This document shows positions 1 to 12,232 of a stretch of DNA of 64,000 nucleotides, in pieces. The first letter of the stretch is position 1; every line of letters begins with the position of its first letter. The stretch is from Bradysia coprophila (taxonomy: Eukaryota; Arthropoda; Insecta; Diptera; Sciaridae): NCBI RefSeq assembly GCF_014529535.1, contig NW_023503409.1, positions 6,386,390-6,450,389 on the forward strand, given 5' to 3'. The notes below the pieces were generated by a model that saw only the letters and a program-made list of their open reading frames with translations, did no database searches and had not been told where the DNA came from. Made by a program: the position numbers and the translations under genes.

Positions 1-1361
1 ATATCATTGAGCCAAATTGCTATTTTAAAATGAAAAACATTTTCTTTATGATTTTCTATGAATTAACATCCACTTCAATCACATAACAAATATAATTCTG
101 AGGAGAATTTTCTCGTCAAGTACTTAATTTCACTATCGACATCATCGTTCCGAAATCAATTCCCTCCTTTTTTGACAACAACTTAACTCAACTCAACATT
201 GTTCTGGTTAACATTCCGTTTGAATAGAAATCGGAACCAAACCCGACGATTTAAATTCATTTCACCTCACAATATGTGATTGTAATAGAAGGATTTGAAT
301 GATTCTTGGAATTCGGAATTGGATATTGAAGGCATATAATGCCGATATTGAAAGTAATATTCCATTTTAGATGAATCGAAAATATTGTTGAGATTAATGA
401 TGCATGTTCTGGAGTGGGTACGATATGTGTATGAATTAAGGAAAATTTGATTATTCGATATGACTTGAAACGAAGTTTTTTTTCAGTTACGAAAGCTTCA
501 AAAGAAACGTAATTTTAATGACATGCTTGAGGACATGAGATGTGTAACAAATTTCTGAAGTCGGCTTAATATACTCACCCTATCCTCCCCCTCATTCGGT
601 ATATAAAAAATGTGTTGGTAAACCTACCAAGTATAATGTTTTCAAATTCGCGTTCATGGTTTCGAATCATACATCACCGGCACTTATTTTCTAATTATTC
701 AACGCAAATTAAGATTGACAAGTGTAGCAATTCAAAAGAAATGTACTCATCACATTTCCAAACATCGAATCGAATTTCATTTTTACCAACATGCACGGCA
801 ACATTATATGGCTCTACCGGCTTTTCACATAATTCAATTATTTCCGTATTCAGCGCTACAGTCAACTGCTACTTGTGTATAAACGCAAAGGCTCCACTTC
901 TACTCTGTTAAAAGCATTTACCTGATACAACATACACATCGGATATTGTTGTGCATTTAATAGTTTGTTATTTACACCGATAAAATACAATTACTATCAC
1001 CCGGTTGTAGCGTGCTCATTACATGTAATTTATCCGGTCCGTTAAAAGTTCATTAGGTTAATAACATGATATTAGTACTTATATTTCAGCTGTGTGTAGG
1101 AAATAAATATTGATTATCCTCATTGTACGTTACATTAGGGTGTGTCAATTTATTTTTAAATGGACGATTGGTATGTATATACATACGTACGTGGCACAAC
1201 TCTTCTTTACTTAATTTTGACGTCCTAAGTTACGCCCAACAATGATTGTTATACAACTGAAACCTTAGCACAATTAGGAGAATGATAAATAGAAATAATT
1301 TCGTCTACGTTTTTCATATTCGATAAACTAACATATCGATAATCGATTAACGGTTATTAGT
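1..1361. other. AT-rich intergenic DNA
   Basis: No open frame here has a recognisable product, splice signals or a start-to-poly(A) layout. The longest plus-strand frame (612-911) is low-complexity and starts with a non-ATG codon. I see no mobile element with both ends inside this stretch. Confidence 0.6.
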
Positions 1362-1369
1362 ATAACAAG

Positions 1370-1972
1370 CAAGGGGGAAACTACTGGCCAAAACGGTGGC
1401 AAATCAATTCCTAATTACCGGATTAATTCCGTTTTGGCGGATTTGCACTTTATTTCCAATAAATCCTTTTAATTTCTGATAATTCCACCGTGGAATTTCC
1501 ACGATATTTTCTGTTACTATCCAATTCATTGTCCAAATTTTAGAAACAATTATCTAAAATATTTCTTTACTTTTCTTCATTTCGATAATTTTTTAAGATT
1601 TCAAATTTAGAGAAAACGAACGAAAATCGTTGAAATTACTGCACGGGAATTGAAGGAAACGATAGGAATTGATGGAATTGATATTAACAAGGAATTGATG
1701 ATTCCAAGAAATTGAACATAAATGAAAGGAAGCAATAAGCGAATGAACTGTGTTCGACAAACCGTATAGCTAAGACCGGAAACCGGTCATTCTTTTTTGC
1801 ATTCATTTAGTTCTTTCTTTCAGTATACTTATCCGTATTTCCTTTCATTTACGTTCATTTTCTCGTATTTCCAAGCAATTCCTTGTAATTCCTTGAATTC
1901 CTCTTAATTATCGGATGCTACGGAAATTCCTTCAAGGGTTTTTAATCAATTACCAGAGTAGCTTCCCCCTCG
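1370..1972. mobile_element. hAT-like non-autonomous element with perfect 8-bp TSD
   Basis: The ends are imperfect inverted repeats: left CAAGGGGGAAACTACT, right reverse complement CGAGGGGGAAGCTACTC. A perfect 8-bp direct repeat, ATAACAAG, lies at 1362-1369 and 1973-1980. An 8-bp duplication and a CAAGG-type terminus are typical of the hAT superfamily. The interior is AT-rich, with repeated GGAATT/AATTCC motifs and no long open frame, so this is a MITE of about 600 bp. The duplication still matches exactly, which suggests a fairly recent insertion. Superfamily assignment is inference from the TSD and terminus only. Confidence 0.75.
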
Positions 1973-1989
1973 ATAACAAGTGATGTACG

Positions 1990-2216
1990 CAGGGCCTATT
2001 CACAGAAATTCACAAAATTTTGCACAAATTTACGCTTCATTTTCAGCACATTTTGCAAGTGTTTGCGTTCGTTTGTCTGTTATAGTACAATTCAAAGTGA
2101 ATAAAGCAATTAATTTGACTTTGAAGGTGTGTAGAAGTTATTTTTTTTTTATTTTGCAAATTTGTGGAGAATTTTGTGGGAATTTTTGCAAATTTAATTC
2201 TACATAATAGGCCCTG
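1990..2216. mobile_element. hAT-like MITE, CAGGGCCTATT family
   Basis: The element runs from CAGGGCCTATT to AATAGGCCCTG. The flanking 8-mers are GATGTACG (1982-1989) and GATGAACG (2217-2224), an 8-bp target duplication with one mismatch. Internal sequence is rich in TTTGCAAATTT-like motifs and carries no gene. It starts only 9 bases after the TSD-bounded end of the element at 1370-1972, so two hAT-like elements sit almost back to back. A related copy is at 34316-34578. Confidence 0.7.
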
Positions 2217-2354
2217 GATGAACGTGCGAAATTTCATTTTTTCATTTTTAGGGGTAGGTCACATCCCTCATTGCATGATTCACTGAATTTTGCATTTTTT
2301 CAATTTAGCTTAACAAATGTTGTAGTTTATGTAAAACAATAGTACAGTTTACGT

Positions 2355-2425
2355 AACTAGGGGTGAAAAGATCAAAAGTAGAGTTGTCGTGTGAATTTTG
2401 TTGATCGAGGCAAAGCCGACTAATG
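2355..2425 (+). repeat. Dispersed repeat, AGTAGAGTTGTCGTGTG family
   Basis: A segment containing AAAAGTAGAGTT and TTTTGTTGATC recurs in the opposite orientation near 29431-29475 and in the same orientation near 56285-56365. In this copy it leads into GATCGAGGCAAAGCCGACT, one of the GC-rich apex motifs shared by many palindromes in the window. Only the left half is well preserved; a matching right arm is not clear here. Confidence 0.5.
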
Positions 2426-3272
2426 GATTGTACATGCTGAGAGTGACGAAAGCTGGTTATATACAATTTGTAGAAGTGGCGTCGTATACTCTTGCATCGA
2501 TTTTGATAGTAATTGCACTAATGATGGTAATCATTTTCAATGACTTGTGTTTAAGCTTGTGTTCAGCTACGTAGAAAAAAAAATTGATTTCGATAGGCAA
2601 CTCCAACATCTCAACATATTTCCTTCAAGTTTCTGGACTTCTAGGAAGTTTTTTTTTGTTCTGAAATTTCTGATATATTTGGGAATTTGACGACTTTTAA
2701 AGCAAAATTATTCTTATTACCTATTTCGACGGAGGGCGTATACTACGCTCTTTTAAATCTTTAATTAATTTTACATTCAAATGCAGATCAAAATGACAAA
2801 CGACAAAAAACCGCACTAATTAGACGAATATTTCGTTTTTCTTCTCGTTTACTAATTGCAAAGTTTCATCATAATAAGTGAGAAGAAACACACATACTGA
2901 CTATAGCTTGGTGTATAATAAAAAAAAAATCATCATCAAACCCAGTGGATTCAACTGGATTGATGTATGGATGGATGGATGAAGGTTTTCCTTTCTTTTT
3001 GCCACGGTTATCAAAGAAAATAAAACATTCTTTGAAGGCACGTCAACTCGGTTTGAATTCAAATAATGAGTCTCTTTTCTTGCGTTGTTTTAATCATCAA
3101 TGGAGGAACGTTGCATTGAGTGTCAACGTAGAGTACTTCTGTGTGGTACTGAGATGACGAAAAGAAAGGGACTTTGACAGGAAATATTGACAAAAGCCAA
3201 GTAGAACAAATTTTAATATTTGCGTTTCGCAAAAAATTTCACTGGGTTTAAACTGGCATTTTATACAAAATC
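2426..3272. other. Intergenic DNA without recognised features
   Basis: AT-rich sequence with poly-A and poly-T runs. The only frame above 60 codons (2945-3157) has no recognisable content. Confidence 0.5.
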
Positions 3273-3358
3273 TTTTATCTATCTAGAACGATAATCTCGA
3301 ACTTATCTCCCTAGGGAGTTTTTACTTATCTCGATATATCTGTTCTCGACAGATAAAA
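3273..3358 (-). mobile_element. Small TIR element, TTTTATCTRTC family, copy 1
   Basis: Ends are TTTTATCTATCTAGAAC (left) and GTTCTCGACAGATAAAA (right), inverted repeats of about 17 bp around a CTCCCTAGGGAG-type core. The same element occurs in inverted orientation at 18288-18375. In both places it abuts the same palindromic repeat, so the two form a composite unit that has been copied as a whole. Confidence 0.65.
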
Positions 3359-3363
3359 TATGG

Positions 3364-3474
3364 TATGCACCTATTGCCAGACTGTTATTTTGACGTGTAG
3401 GCGTTATTGCCCACGCCTTCGGCTCTGGCAATAATGTCCTACACGTCAAAATAACAATCTTGGCAACAGGTCCA
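3364..3474 (-). repeat. Palindrome with CCGAAGGC-type apex, copy 1
   Basis: The left arm reads ATGCACCTATTGCCAGACTG and continues TTATTTTGACGTGTAGG; the right arm is its near-complement ending ...TTGGCAACAGGTCCAT. The apex is GCCCACGCCTTCGGCTCTGG, which contains the shared GCC-GAA-GGC core in reverse. A second copy is at 18171-18282 in the opposite orientation. Confidence 0.75.
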
Positions 3475-3479
3475 TAATA

Positions 3480-5781
3480 TATATTACTTCATTAGAGAGA
3501 GAAACATTAATTTATAAACCATGAAAGGTGCTGCTTACATAACATAAGCTGCTTAAATTACACAGCATATTGATCAATCCAATGGACATCGTCGTTACAA
3601 ACACAAAGTCGAATTCAATTAATCTTTTTACAAAAGTCAAAGCTGGCTACGTCATGAGCCATAAATATGATTATCAATTATATGGATAGTCTTTGTCAAA
3701 ACACTTTCGGACAACTGCTTGAGGAACGAATTGTCTAATTTAATTTCCCGGAATCAATGCATGTTAAGGCTAACGAAGTACAAGATTGTGTCATACATTT
3801 TGATATAATAACATAACCAGAATTGTGGTCGATAACAGATAACATGCGCTTTTCATTCAAACATTTTCAACGACAAACGTTTGATTGCTATATTCATTTT
3901 GTCGTTGACCGAAGCGATATATTGTAATTGTTTATCCTTTCTAATTTTACAGGGATTTTATTCAGTTTGATTTATATTAATCTCGACATTTTAATCAACA
4001 CAATAATTCTTTAGTGGCGTCCTGTTCATATGAAGAATTAGATGGTTTATAATATTAGGTTAAACAACTCCGGAAGTATAAAAGCTACGAAGTTTTATGT
4101 TAAATCTCTGCAAGTGACAACACTTTAGAAGATGAAATAGATGAGCTATGTATGTGATAAAATCATGCAAAGTTTGAGTGCTATTAAATATGTATAAGTT
4201 TGGAACGTACTACAAAAGTTGTATAATTGTAGCAGAGGGTGCACTTAACTAAAATATGTATACGTCACGTCGTTCTTATCTCAAAGCTCAATCGTTGCAT
4301 GTAATAAAGTTTTCCTCTTGCGACATGTCTCCTTTGACATATTTGATTTTTGTGAAAAGATTCAAAGGTAATGCTTTCCATCGAAATCGTCAAAATCAGC
4401 GTTCTTGTCAAGAGTAATGATTCATGACTAAACCGTAGTAACATTTTCTTCGACATCGCATCGACAGGAAAGTGAACGAGTTCCTGAGATCGGAAATGAG
4501 TAAATTGAGTATATTAGAGATCCCTCTATTGCAGAAATGTGCCATCGACTATCTGCTCATACTACGTTCTTACACCAATGTAAATGCGGAAAGATAAATA
4601 AATGCAAAAACATGACTTAATGAAAAAGTTCCATCGAAAAGTTTTACGTTTCTTTGTTATAACCAGAGAAAAAAGAAAATTTTTACGAACAACTGTACTG
4701 CAGGCAATAACAGTAAAGTTTTGAACAATCTTCATCAAATGTACCTAACTCATAAAAAGTACACAACAAAAATGTAGCTTTTGTTGTGGCGTGGATGAAT
4801 AAGGCCAGAAACATCATCATACGCTTCACACGGCTGATGCTTCGAAAAATTTAACTTTTTATTTGAAAGATGAAGATTATCGCATCAAGTACCTAGACGT
4901 ACAGCTCATTAGCGATAAGAGCATGACAGTTCTAACGTATAAGCAAAAAATGGAACTATCGCAACGGTCTATCTACTTTTAAATTCATTATTCGTACGCT
5001 GACATCAAGTTCAAGAGCAATTTTCCGTGTAGAAACTTTGGTCTATTGGTTTAATGTCGGAGGAAAAAAGCCAAATACAAAAATTGCCGTTGGAATATTG
5101 CCAAAATGGACATATAAAAACAGCATACACATTCATTGTACTCTAAAATTTCCGAATCAAATACACCGAAAACAAACAACATTGTACCGTACGAAAAGCT
5201 CCGCGCTATACAATACACATATAACGTCCAAAGTTTATGTTTATACTATGCTCCGAATTTATGACCAAATTGCACTATAAAGAAAAATATCTGCAATTGA
5301 AATCTCGATGAGGTAGTAAATCTCCTGTCATATAAAACTTAACAATGGCAATGCTGTTTGTATATATGAAGTGTATTTGTATATAGCACTTTATGTGTTG
5401 TATGTACAATATATGGGACTAGTACCCGGTTTTGCACGGGATTATTTAACACTAGCGGAATTTTGAAAACCGATTCATTTTTTGTTTCGTGGTTTACTGA
5501 GCGTTTAGCATGCATTTTTATATGGAGAAATCAGAAACTCAAGTAAAACACAGAAACAGAAAATGTGTCGGTTTTCAAAATTCCGTGTGTAATGACAAAA
5601 TATTTAAATATTTTCACGCGTCAAGAATTTGTACGCGTTACATAAATGTTTCCACACATCAACGACATAAACAGGCAAAAAAACGTGCGTCAAATAACGC
5701 ATGAAAGTGAAAAAAAATTTCATCATTAGTCGGTATAGAGAGACAGACAAACAAACAAACCAACAGACACACAATAGTACA
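3480..5781. other. Intergenic DNA without recognised genes
   Basis: Frames at 4265-4456, 5038-5280 and 5510-5704 are short, have biased composition and no family signature. I see no element with both ends in this stretch. Confidence 0.5.
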
Positions 5782-5902
5782 TTGAATGACAAGGGGCGAA
5801 AGTAAAAAAATTCAACCGTGTGCGAGAGTTGATGCCCGCGCCGAAGGCAAGGGCCTCAATCGCACAGGTTGAATTTTTTTACTTTTGCCCCGAGTCGTTC
5901 AT
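5782..5902 (+). repeat. Palindrome with CGCCGAAGGC apex, copy 1
   Basis: Arms are AAGGGGCGAAAGTAAAAAAA then TTCAACCGTGTGCG on the left, and CGCACAGGTTGAA, TTTTTTTACTTTTGCCCCG on the right. The apex GCCCGCGCCGAAGGCAAGGG is far more GC-rich than the stems. A second copy lies at 25691-25810. Both are followed at some distance by the same module containing GGGGGCGGCAGCCCCCTGG, so the copies belong to a larger unit. Confidence 0.75.
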
Positions 5903-5906
5903 ACTA

Positions 5907-6375
5907 TTTTTTTTGATACCAACATTGAAAATTGATACGTATCGCAAACATCGCAACAAAATGTTGAAATAAAAAGGCATTTAGCCAGAAAATGCGGGGG
6001 TCCAGGGGGCGGCAGCCCCCTGGTATATGAAAAATTTAATAATTTAGCCATCACAACAATAACACACACAAAAATTAAGATATAACTAACAAATCATTCA
6101 GTAACAAAAAGTATCAACTTTGTATGCTAATTTCAATAAGAACACTGGCGCACAGTGTTTTACAATTTTGATCAAAGTATTCTGCATAATATGAGCGGAT
6201 TTTGTTGACAACTCGACTCATTTCTCTCATTTTCTGTGACGTCAGTCACTTTCGCTGTTCGTTCAGTTGCGTTCGCTCTTCGTTAAGTACTTTCTCCCCG
6301 TGGGATGCATTTTTTTACTTTCGCCCCTCATATGCGGGGCGAAAGTATCATTTTTCAATGTTGGTATCAAAAAAA
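5907..6375 (+). mobile_element. TIR element with GC-rich CGGCAGCCCCCTGG module
   Basis: Inverted ends are TTTTGATACCAACATTG (left) and CAATGTTGGTATCAAAA (right), extending to about 31 bp. Inside is a short GC-rich hairpin near 5996-6024 (CCAGGGGGCGGCAGCCCCCT). Near the right end is ACTTTCGCCCCTCATATGCG followed by GGGGCGAAAG, echoing the arms of the adjacent palindrome. No coding capacity is visible. The 25.7-26.1 kb region carries a related arrangement. Confidence 0.55.
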
Positions 6376-8915
6376 CATTAAACTTTATATTATAGATACA
6401 TGACTCGGTATAGGTATAGTTCATTATAAATTTCAGCAGAAATAAGTTATTAACTGTGGAAGTGTTGCCAGAGGAATCGTTTATTTTTTCCAAAAATGAG
6501 AAATGCATAACTCTGCCATAACGGATGTTGTAACAACTTTCTTGTTCCTTACATTTGTTAGCGATTAGCAGAAATGAACATGAATATACAAAGTTCTAAT
6601 TCATGTAAGCGGTGCACCACAAAGTTAAATGTACGGTATGAAATTCATAATAAACTTCTTAATACTGGAGAAGCCATAATTATTTTAAATTTAAGTTTGG
6701 CACGAGAGGGAGACGTTTTGTGAAAGTTTTTTTTTTTTAAATGTTAGTAGAGCCAGAGAATACACGTGCATTAATAGACAGACAGGAATAGATAAAGTTA
6801 GATGAAGAATTTAAAAGCTCATGAACATAAATATTAGTGTCTAGCCAACGTTTTAATCGAAATAGCTACTTGTATGCTTCTAAGTTCTGTTTTACTGTGT
6901 ATCCACTAGTGTACGTACTGAATCGAATAAATTGTTCATTGTCTCCCTTCCCACCCACATTTTGTATTGATGTTTTGTGGGTGTGTGTGACAAAACATTT
7001 ATTTGCATCAAATTTTAATATTATAAGCAAAACACTCCAACGACTCTACATTCCATGAAACGTTGAAAATGAAATTAAAAAATAAATAAACAAACAAATT
7101 GTTTCATCGCAGGGAATTAATTTTTTATTTTAACTGCTGCTATACACAAATGTATAAAGTGCCTTTCATATGGCTGTAAATTGTGCTGTTTTATGAATTT
7201 TATCTAAATTGAAAATGGAAATTTGCCATGATACAACATTTTGTAAAAGGTAAAAGTTAATTTGACGAATTAATTTCGCTTGTTGAAAATTTTCCAATTT
7301 TGAGTGGTAGGTGTGTATCATTTTCGTTTTTATTATTATAGATCTGAAAATGCCACCATAGATGGGCGTTTGGAATTTTTCGAGGGTTGTTGTATTCGTA
7401 GACGAAATGAAACAAAAACTTTGGATTTTCTTAGGGAAAACATTATTTAACAAAAAAAAAAACCATACTCTAAGTTTCAACAATTCGGATCGAAATTTGA
7501 ATATATATACTCAGATCCAACCGAATGCAAATTGTGTAACATTATTTTATTGTGGTATTTCAATACAAGAAGTTTGTATCAATCTGATTTCGACTTGATG
7601 AAATGCGAATACTAATTAGCCAATGTAATTAAGAGAGTGGTGGTTTTTTCTTGCCCATGTTTTAATTCAATGGCGGATTATCGCCCAATGAGAAAGGTTA
7701 TTTTGGTGAATTGTAAAAGTTTGGATCATGAGAAATTAGACGTAATTAGTATTATTAGAAAGCGTTGTTTAAAATGGCTTAAGCTAATGATGGCCATGAT
7801 GGACACGTTCGCATTTTTCGTCGGCAAATTCCAATGGAACAAAGATTTAGTTTGAGTAATAGAAATTGGCGAGAATATTCGACGACGTAAAGAATCTATG
7901 TAAAAAAAAGTTCTGTCGGTCTGAAAATGTTCACACTGTATTGTCGTCGTCATTTTACAAAATGTAGGCTTACCAAACTTTTCAACAAAAAAGAAACGTT
8001 ATAAAATGTTACACCATGAGCTGTGTCATATAATAATATGAATAGGTATGAGGAGGCAAACCTGTTCGGACTCATACAACATGTAAATTTTGAAACTTTT
8101 CGCCAGACTTCCAAAATGAACAGTAAAGAAGGCTAAATATTGGTTTCTCATGTCTGAACAGCTTTTTCAATATAATGAACATTGAAAATATTTTTTCGAA
8201 ACTTTTACATAAATTTCGATTGAATTTAATAGCAAGCAGGGGAGCCAGAACTTTGAGGGGTCATTCACAAACTACAATTTTACTTGAAAGAGGGAGGCAT
8301 AGAACAGCAACTCTTCATACATTTTTATGTACGTGAGGGATTTTGGCTTACAATTCGTTTTCTTTTACTTTCGTACTTTGTCATCGCTTTAAAATTATTG
8401 TTTCAAATGCTTTTGTTTTCTGTAAGTTTGAACGAGGCTAATTACAACTCTACGGAAAACTATAAAGTTAACGAGAGGCTCAAAAGTGCTGGATTTGCAA
8501 TCCAAATGTGCCTTGACGCGAGATTTAGTATGCTATGCGTCTCTCTTTGGTCTATCTTTGAATAAAGACGCAGTTTTTCTAAATTGAATTTCACTTCCGT
8601 AGTCCTTTAGACCAGTAAAACCAATAAAAAGCATGTCAAACCAATCACACACCTCGGAATAAAAATAAGCCGTTGACCGTTTTTGGGAATAGATGAGCAA
8701 ATTATGCACGAAAAAGATTTAATGAAACAGATTAGTAACACAATTAAAAGCTAACTCGACTACATCATAATGTGTAGAACAAAAGACATTACGTTGCAAC
8801 AGCAGCAAACCATCTTTGTGTTGGATCGTCTTTAACGCAATCGCTTTCGCCAACAGCATTTCGTCTATCAATGATAGCCAAATTAACAAAGGAAACGGAA
8901 AAATTAGTCACATTT
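6376..8915. other. Intergenic DNA without recognised genes
   Basis: Several frames of 60-105 codons (7166-7483 minus, 7726-7953 minus, 8284-8565 plus) were considered. None shows a family motif, paired splice sites or promoter and poly(A) signals. Confidence 0.5.
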
Positions 8916-9402
8916 TTACCCCTGTGCCTGAAGACATTTTCCGCTCGAGAAACTTTTCAACTGATACTTGCCATGTCCAACGTCTGTAATTTTATAATGA
9001 TCTGTGATGGCATTCTTTTCATCGACGGGAGTTAGCTTCCAGGACGATTCATTGTTTTCTGAAAAATTTTTGGGCACACAATTTACAATAGAAATTGAAG
9101 CAGCGATGGTAAACAATAATTTACTTGTTGAACTGGTGAAAACGAATTTTTGATTCGGACTGTCGAACCATTCTTGTCTCTCAGGTGTACCGTCCTTACC
9201 TGCAGTTAAAAACTTAAAACAAATTGAATGTAATTTTGTCAGTTCATTCGAGTCGTCTTTTATGGCAACCACTCACTTTTCCATCATGCTGACATTGTAA
9301 ACTGAACAGTCCGTTATTAGTGATTTCAGTGGCATCGCCCCAAAACAATTCACCTGCGTTCGAAGCGGACACTAAGACACTTATTAACAGAAGTAACTTC
9401 AT
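8916..9402 (-). CDS. Small secreted protein, possible beta-trefoil-like fold (2 exons, 140 aa)
   Basis: Exon 1 is 9402-9277 and exon 2 is 9212-8916, joined in phase 0 across a 64-nt intron (GTGAGT donor; acceptor ending TTTTAAG). The start ATG at 9402 opens a textbook signal peptide, MKLLLLISVLVSASNA, followed by GELFWGD. The mature part of about 124 residues has three Cys (LQCQHDGK, IVNCVPKNF, GKCLQAQG). It contains loosely repeated units, each with a short hydrophobic strand near Gly-Lys (DGKFLTAGKDG, GHGKYQLKSF, SGKCLQAQG), which suggests a beta-trefoil-type fold; that fold call is inference. A minus-strand TATAAA (9436-9441) lies about 35 bp upstream of the ATG, implying a very short 5' UTR. 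The family is not recognised by name. An alternative acceptor at the later TGCAG would break the frame. Confidence 0.75.
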
Positions 9403-9435
9403 TTTGCTACTGATAACATAGGGAAATAAATTTAG

Positions 9436-9441
9436 TTTATA
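9436..9441 (-). promoter_or_regulatory. TATA box for the secreted-protein gene
   Basis: TATAAA on the minus strand, 34 bp upstream of the ATG at 9402. The spacing suits a core promoter with a leader of only a few bases. Confidence 0.45.
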
Positions 9442-9459
9442 AATCCACCAAATTCAGCA

Positions 9460-11534
9460 TTGCATTTCCTAACCAGTATATCCAATAAACCAGTATTTCC
9501 ATTTCTTCGTCGCTTTTAACTTTGAAGATTTAATGATTTAATTGGATTTTTCGAATAAATTATTCAATTAAACACCTGTGATGTTCGCTTCATATGCAGA
9601 AAATATAAAAAAAACTTCATTGGGACATCAGTGTGGGATGACGTAACAAACTTATAAAGTCATCATGTCATCGATCAATTTGGAAATTTAAAAAAAAAAT
9701 CGTTTCACGGCAATAATATGTAAAAACCAGGTCAACCAGTTCATCATGATTCATACGAGAACTGGGCTTTTCAGATTTTTATCCCTAATTATCCTTAGTG
9801 ACTGATTTCAATGTTAATTTTAAGATATTAACATTCTACTGTGTTGCCGCTTGCCCGCATTATCTTTTTGCTCTTTGCTGATTTATGTTCTCGCTTACAT
9901 TCAAAGATGATACAGCATTGTAAAATAGTCTTTTTAGGTGGTCAATCAAAGCCCTTTCCATAACTTGAGATAAATATTCAAATCCAGTTTTATGGTGAAT
10001 TGTTTTGATACGAGACGAAGCCGATGTTTGTTAAAGAAAAATGCTTGAAAATTGCAGTGGTATAAGTGAATTTGTTGATCCTGGCTTCACATTTATTTAT
10101 GATGTTCATATATGAATGCTTACTACCTTTCTACAGGGAAAATTTATCCGCATCCACAAACATCGAGGGTACACCTCGGGGTATACATAATGTGCGAAAT
10201 GTTCTGGTTTCCATAAAAGACCATCAAAATTTTTTATTTTATTTTCTAAAGGCTCTCATTGTGTAGGTTTCGGAGATGACGACGTGATAAATATGATATA
10301 ATAATACCTTACCGATATACCACCCATGGTATACACAAGCGAATAATATTAGAATTAGGTCTGCTAGAAAACGAACTTCATTGTCACAGATGATTTATCA
10401 CATGAATAAATAATGTGATCAAACAAGAAGGACGAAAACATACATTTTACTACGAGATATCAGCAAATATATTACGGTATATGTCTGCATGACAGGGACT
10501 GTTTGACATATGTATAATAATAGACATCTCTATATATGTTATGACACAGTTATCGATTAACCCGATGAGACCGACTGGGATACCTGTTGTCCCAGCTTGC
10601 ATCCCTTTGCATCTTTGCTGCATCCTGTAGGCATCTTTCACAAGATTTTGCATCCCAAAAAATTTTTTTAAAAAGAAATGAATTTATAGGGTTAAAGAAA
10701 GTCTCATAACATTGAATGTGGTGAAAAAAATTGTCCTCGACTGACAATAGATCTTGGTGATCCCTAGTTGTGGAGTTGTGGTGTAGAATGTTTATCGATT
10801 TTCCTATCCGAAGGTTCTGTTTGATTGATATAAAGGAAAATTTGAATTCAAAAGCGATGTGACATCGTCGATGTCTTCCTAAAATAAAGTTCAAATTTTG
10901 TATATTTTGGATACGGACAATGATAACAGGGGAAAAAAAATACATTTCATCGTCACTCATGTCATCGTCGTCATATATGTAATATCATCTGGTACGCAAT
11001 AAGTGAGCGCTGATTAATTTTGGGCATCTTAGATATGTCCTGCATGACGATGTTCATAATATCAATTTCTACCGACTTAAGGCAATGGACATAATCCGGT
11101 GGATCATTATGATAGTAGCAGTTCATGTTTGGTCGAACCAACCCCTTCACTTTGCTTTGCACCAACCGACGTCGACAGACTGTGATTTTGTCTGTATGTT
11201 TTTCCAAAAAAAAGTGCGGCAATATATCAGACAGCCATCGCAATTGCAGTTTTCCTTATTATTTTGCACTTTTTGTTTTCATAATAGATGACAGTTCAAC
11301 ATCACATACATTCGATACCGTCAGCGGTTGAATGTGGTAAATGTGGTATAGCAAATGTGGTGCTGGTGTATAGATCTTCTTCAAGGCCGTTTGAAATGCC
11401 ATCCGCGTTAAGAATTGCTTTGAAGATGAGTGATAATGTTTTTACCAACGGTACGAATGGTGTCAGTTCAATTTATCCAATTAATTAACGGATTAACGGA
11501 TTTAGATTAATTACGTTTTTTTTTAATTAATAGT
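9460..11534. other. Intergenic DNA; open frames of uncertain meaning
   Basis: Two minus-strand frames, 10550-10960 and 10971-11243, lie in tandem but in different frames. They have neither recognisable domains nor a convincing splice between them. Frames this long are expected by chance at this AT content across 64 kb, so I do not call a gene. Confidence 0.4.
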
Positions 11535-11610
11535 ACCAATGGGGCAAATGATGGAAATGGTACTTCTTGTGTGAAATTGGCCGATCTAGGCGTAGCCGAG
11601 GTAATTTATT
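11535..11610 (+). repeat. Partial palindromic repeat with GGCGTAGCC apex
   Basis: Sequence containing GGCAAATGATGGAAATGG and GTGTGAAATTGGCC leads to the apex GATCTAGGCGTAGCCGAGGT. It resembles the repeat at 47938-48055, which has GGAACAAATGCTGG and GGAAATGGCACATCTTGTGT, and the same apex in reverse. The right arm is degraded here. Confidence 0.5.
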
Positions 11611-11976
11611 CAAGAACTTGAGGTAAAGTTTTAGATCCGTGCTTAAAGTTAACTTTAACTCACATTTTTGAATAAATTACTTTTAATTAAACAAAGTTAC
11701 GATTTCGATCAGATTCGACCTGATACAGCCCAGAACTGGTAGCGTATTAGGGTGTTCTTTGTATTATTGGTGTTATACCGAGAGATTGCACGTGGTAATC
11801 CAACTTGTAAAAGATCTCGAAGTATGATATGTTGTAGTAAAAAGTAAGGGTCAATTTTTCAGTTGGCTAACTGAGAACTATATTTGTGGAGACTGATTTT
11901 CCCTTTCAATATACATTTCGTGCATTCATTACGTTAATATCCACAAACGAAACAGCGAAAAAAACTCTCTTGCTAC

Positions 11977-12224
11977 CAGGGACTATTTTTGAGAATTTTG
12001 AGAACTCTTTGATAAATACTTGAAAACTGAATGTCGAAGGCTTTTATTACTTCTTCTTACTCATTTTCGACTGTACGAGTTCTCTGGTTACTTTTTTGTC
12101 TGTCTGCACATAAAATTACATTGTTAAACCATGTTTTAAGCTTTAAAAAATTTGAGAAGTTTTTGAGAAATTAGAGAATTTTTTGATAATTTTGAGAAAT
12201 ATGATTTCTTAAAAATAGTCCCTG
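11977..12224. mobile_element. hAT-like MITE, CAGGGACTATTTTT family, perfect 8-bp TSD
   Basis: The element is bounded by CAGGGACTATTTTTGAGAA on the left and TTCTTAAAAATAGTCCCTG on the right. A perfect 8-bp duplication CTTGCTAC lies at 11969-11976 and 12225-12232. The terminus is one base different from the CAGGGCCTATT elements at 1990-2216 and 34316-34578, so these look like related subfamilies. The interior is rich in TTTTGAGAA motifs and has no open frame of note. An isolated matching terminus, CAGGGACTTATTTTTAA, lies near 44027. Confidence 0.8.
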
Positions 12225-12232
12225 CTTGCTAC

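Noticed and set aside
10550..11243. Two tandem minus-strand open frames of 136 and 90 codons
   Set aside because: Different frames, no splice pair, no motif or hydrophobic pattern. Frames this long appear by chance several times in this AT-rich window.
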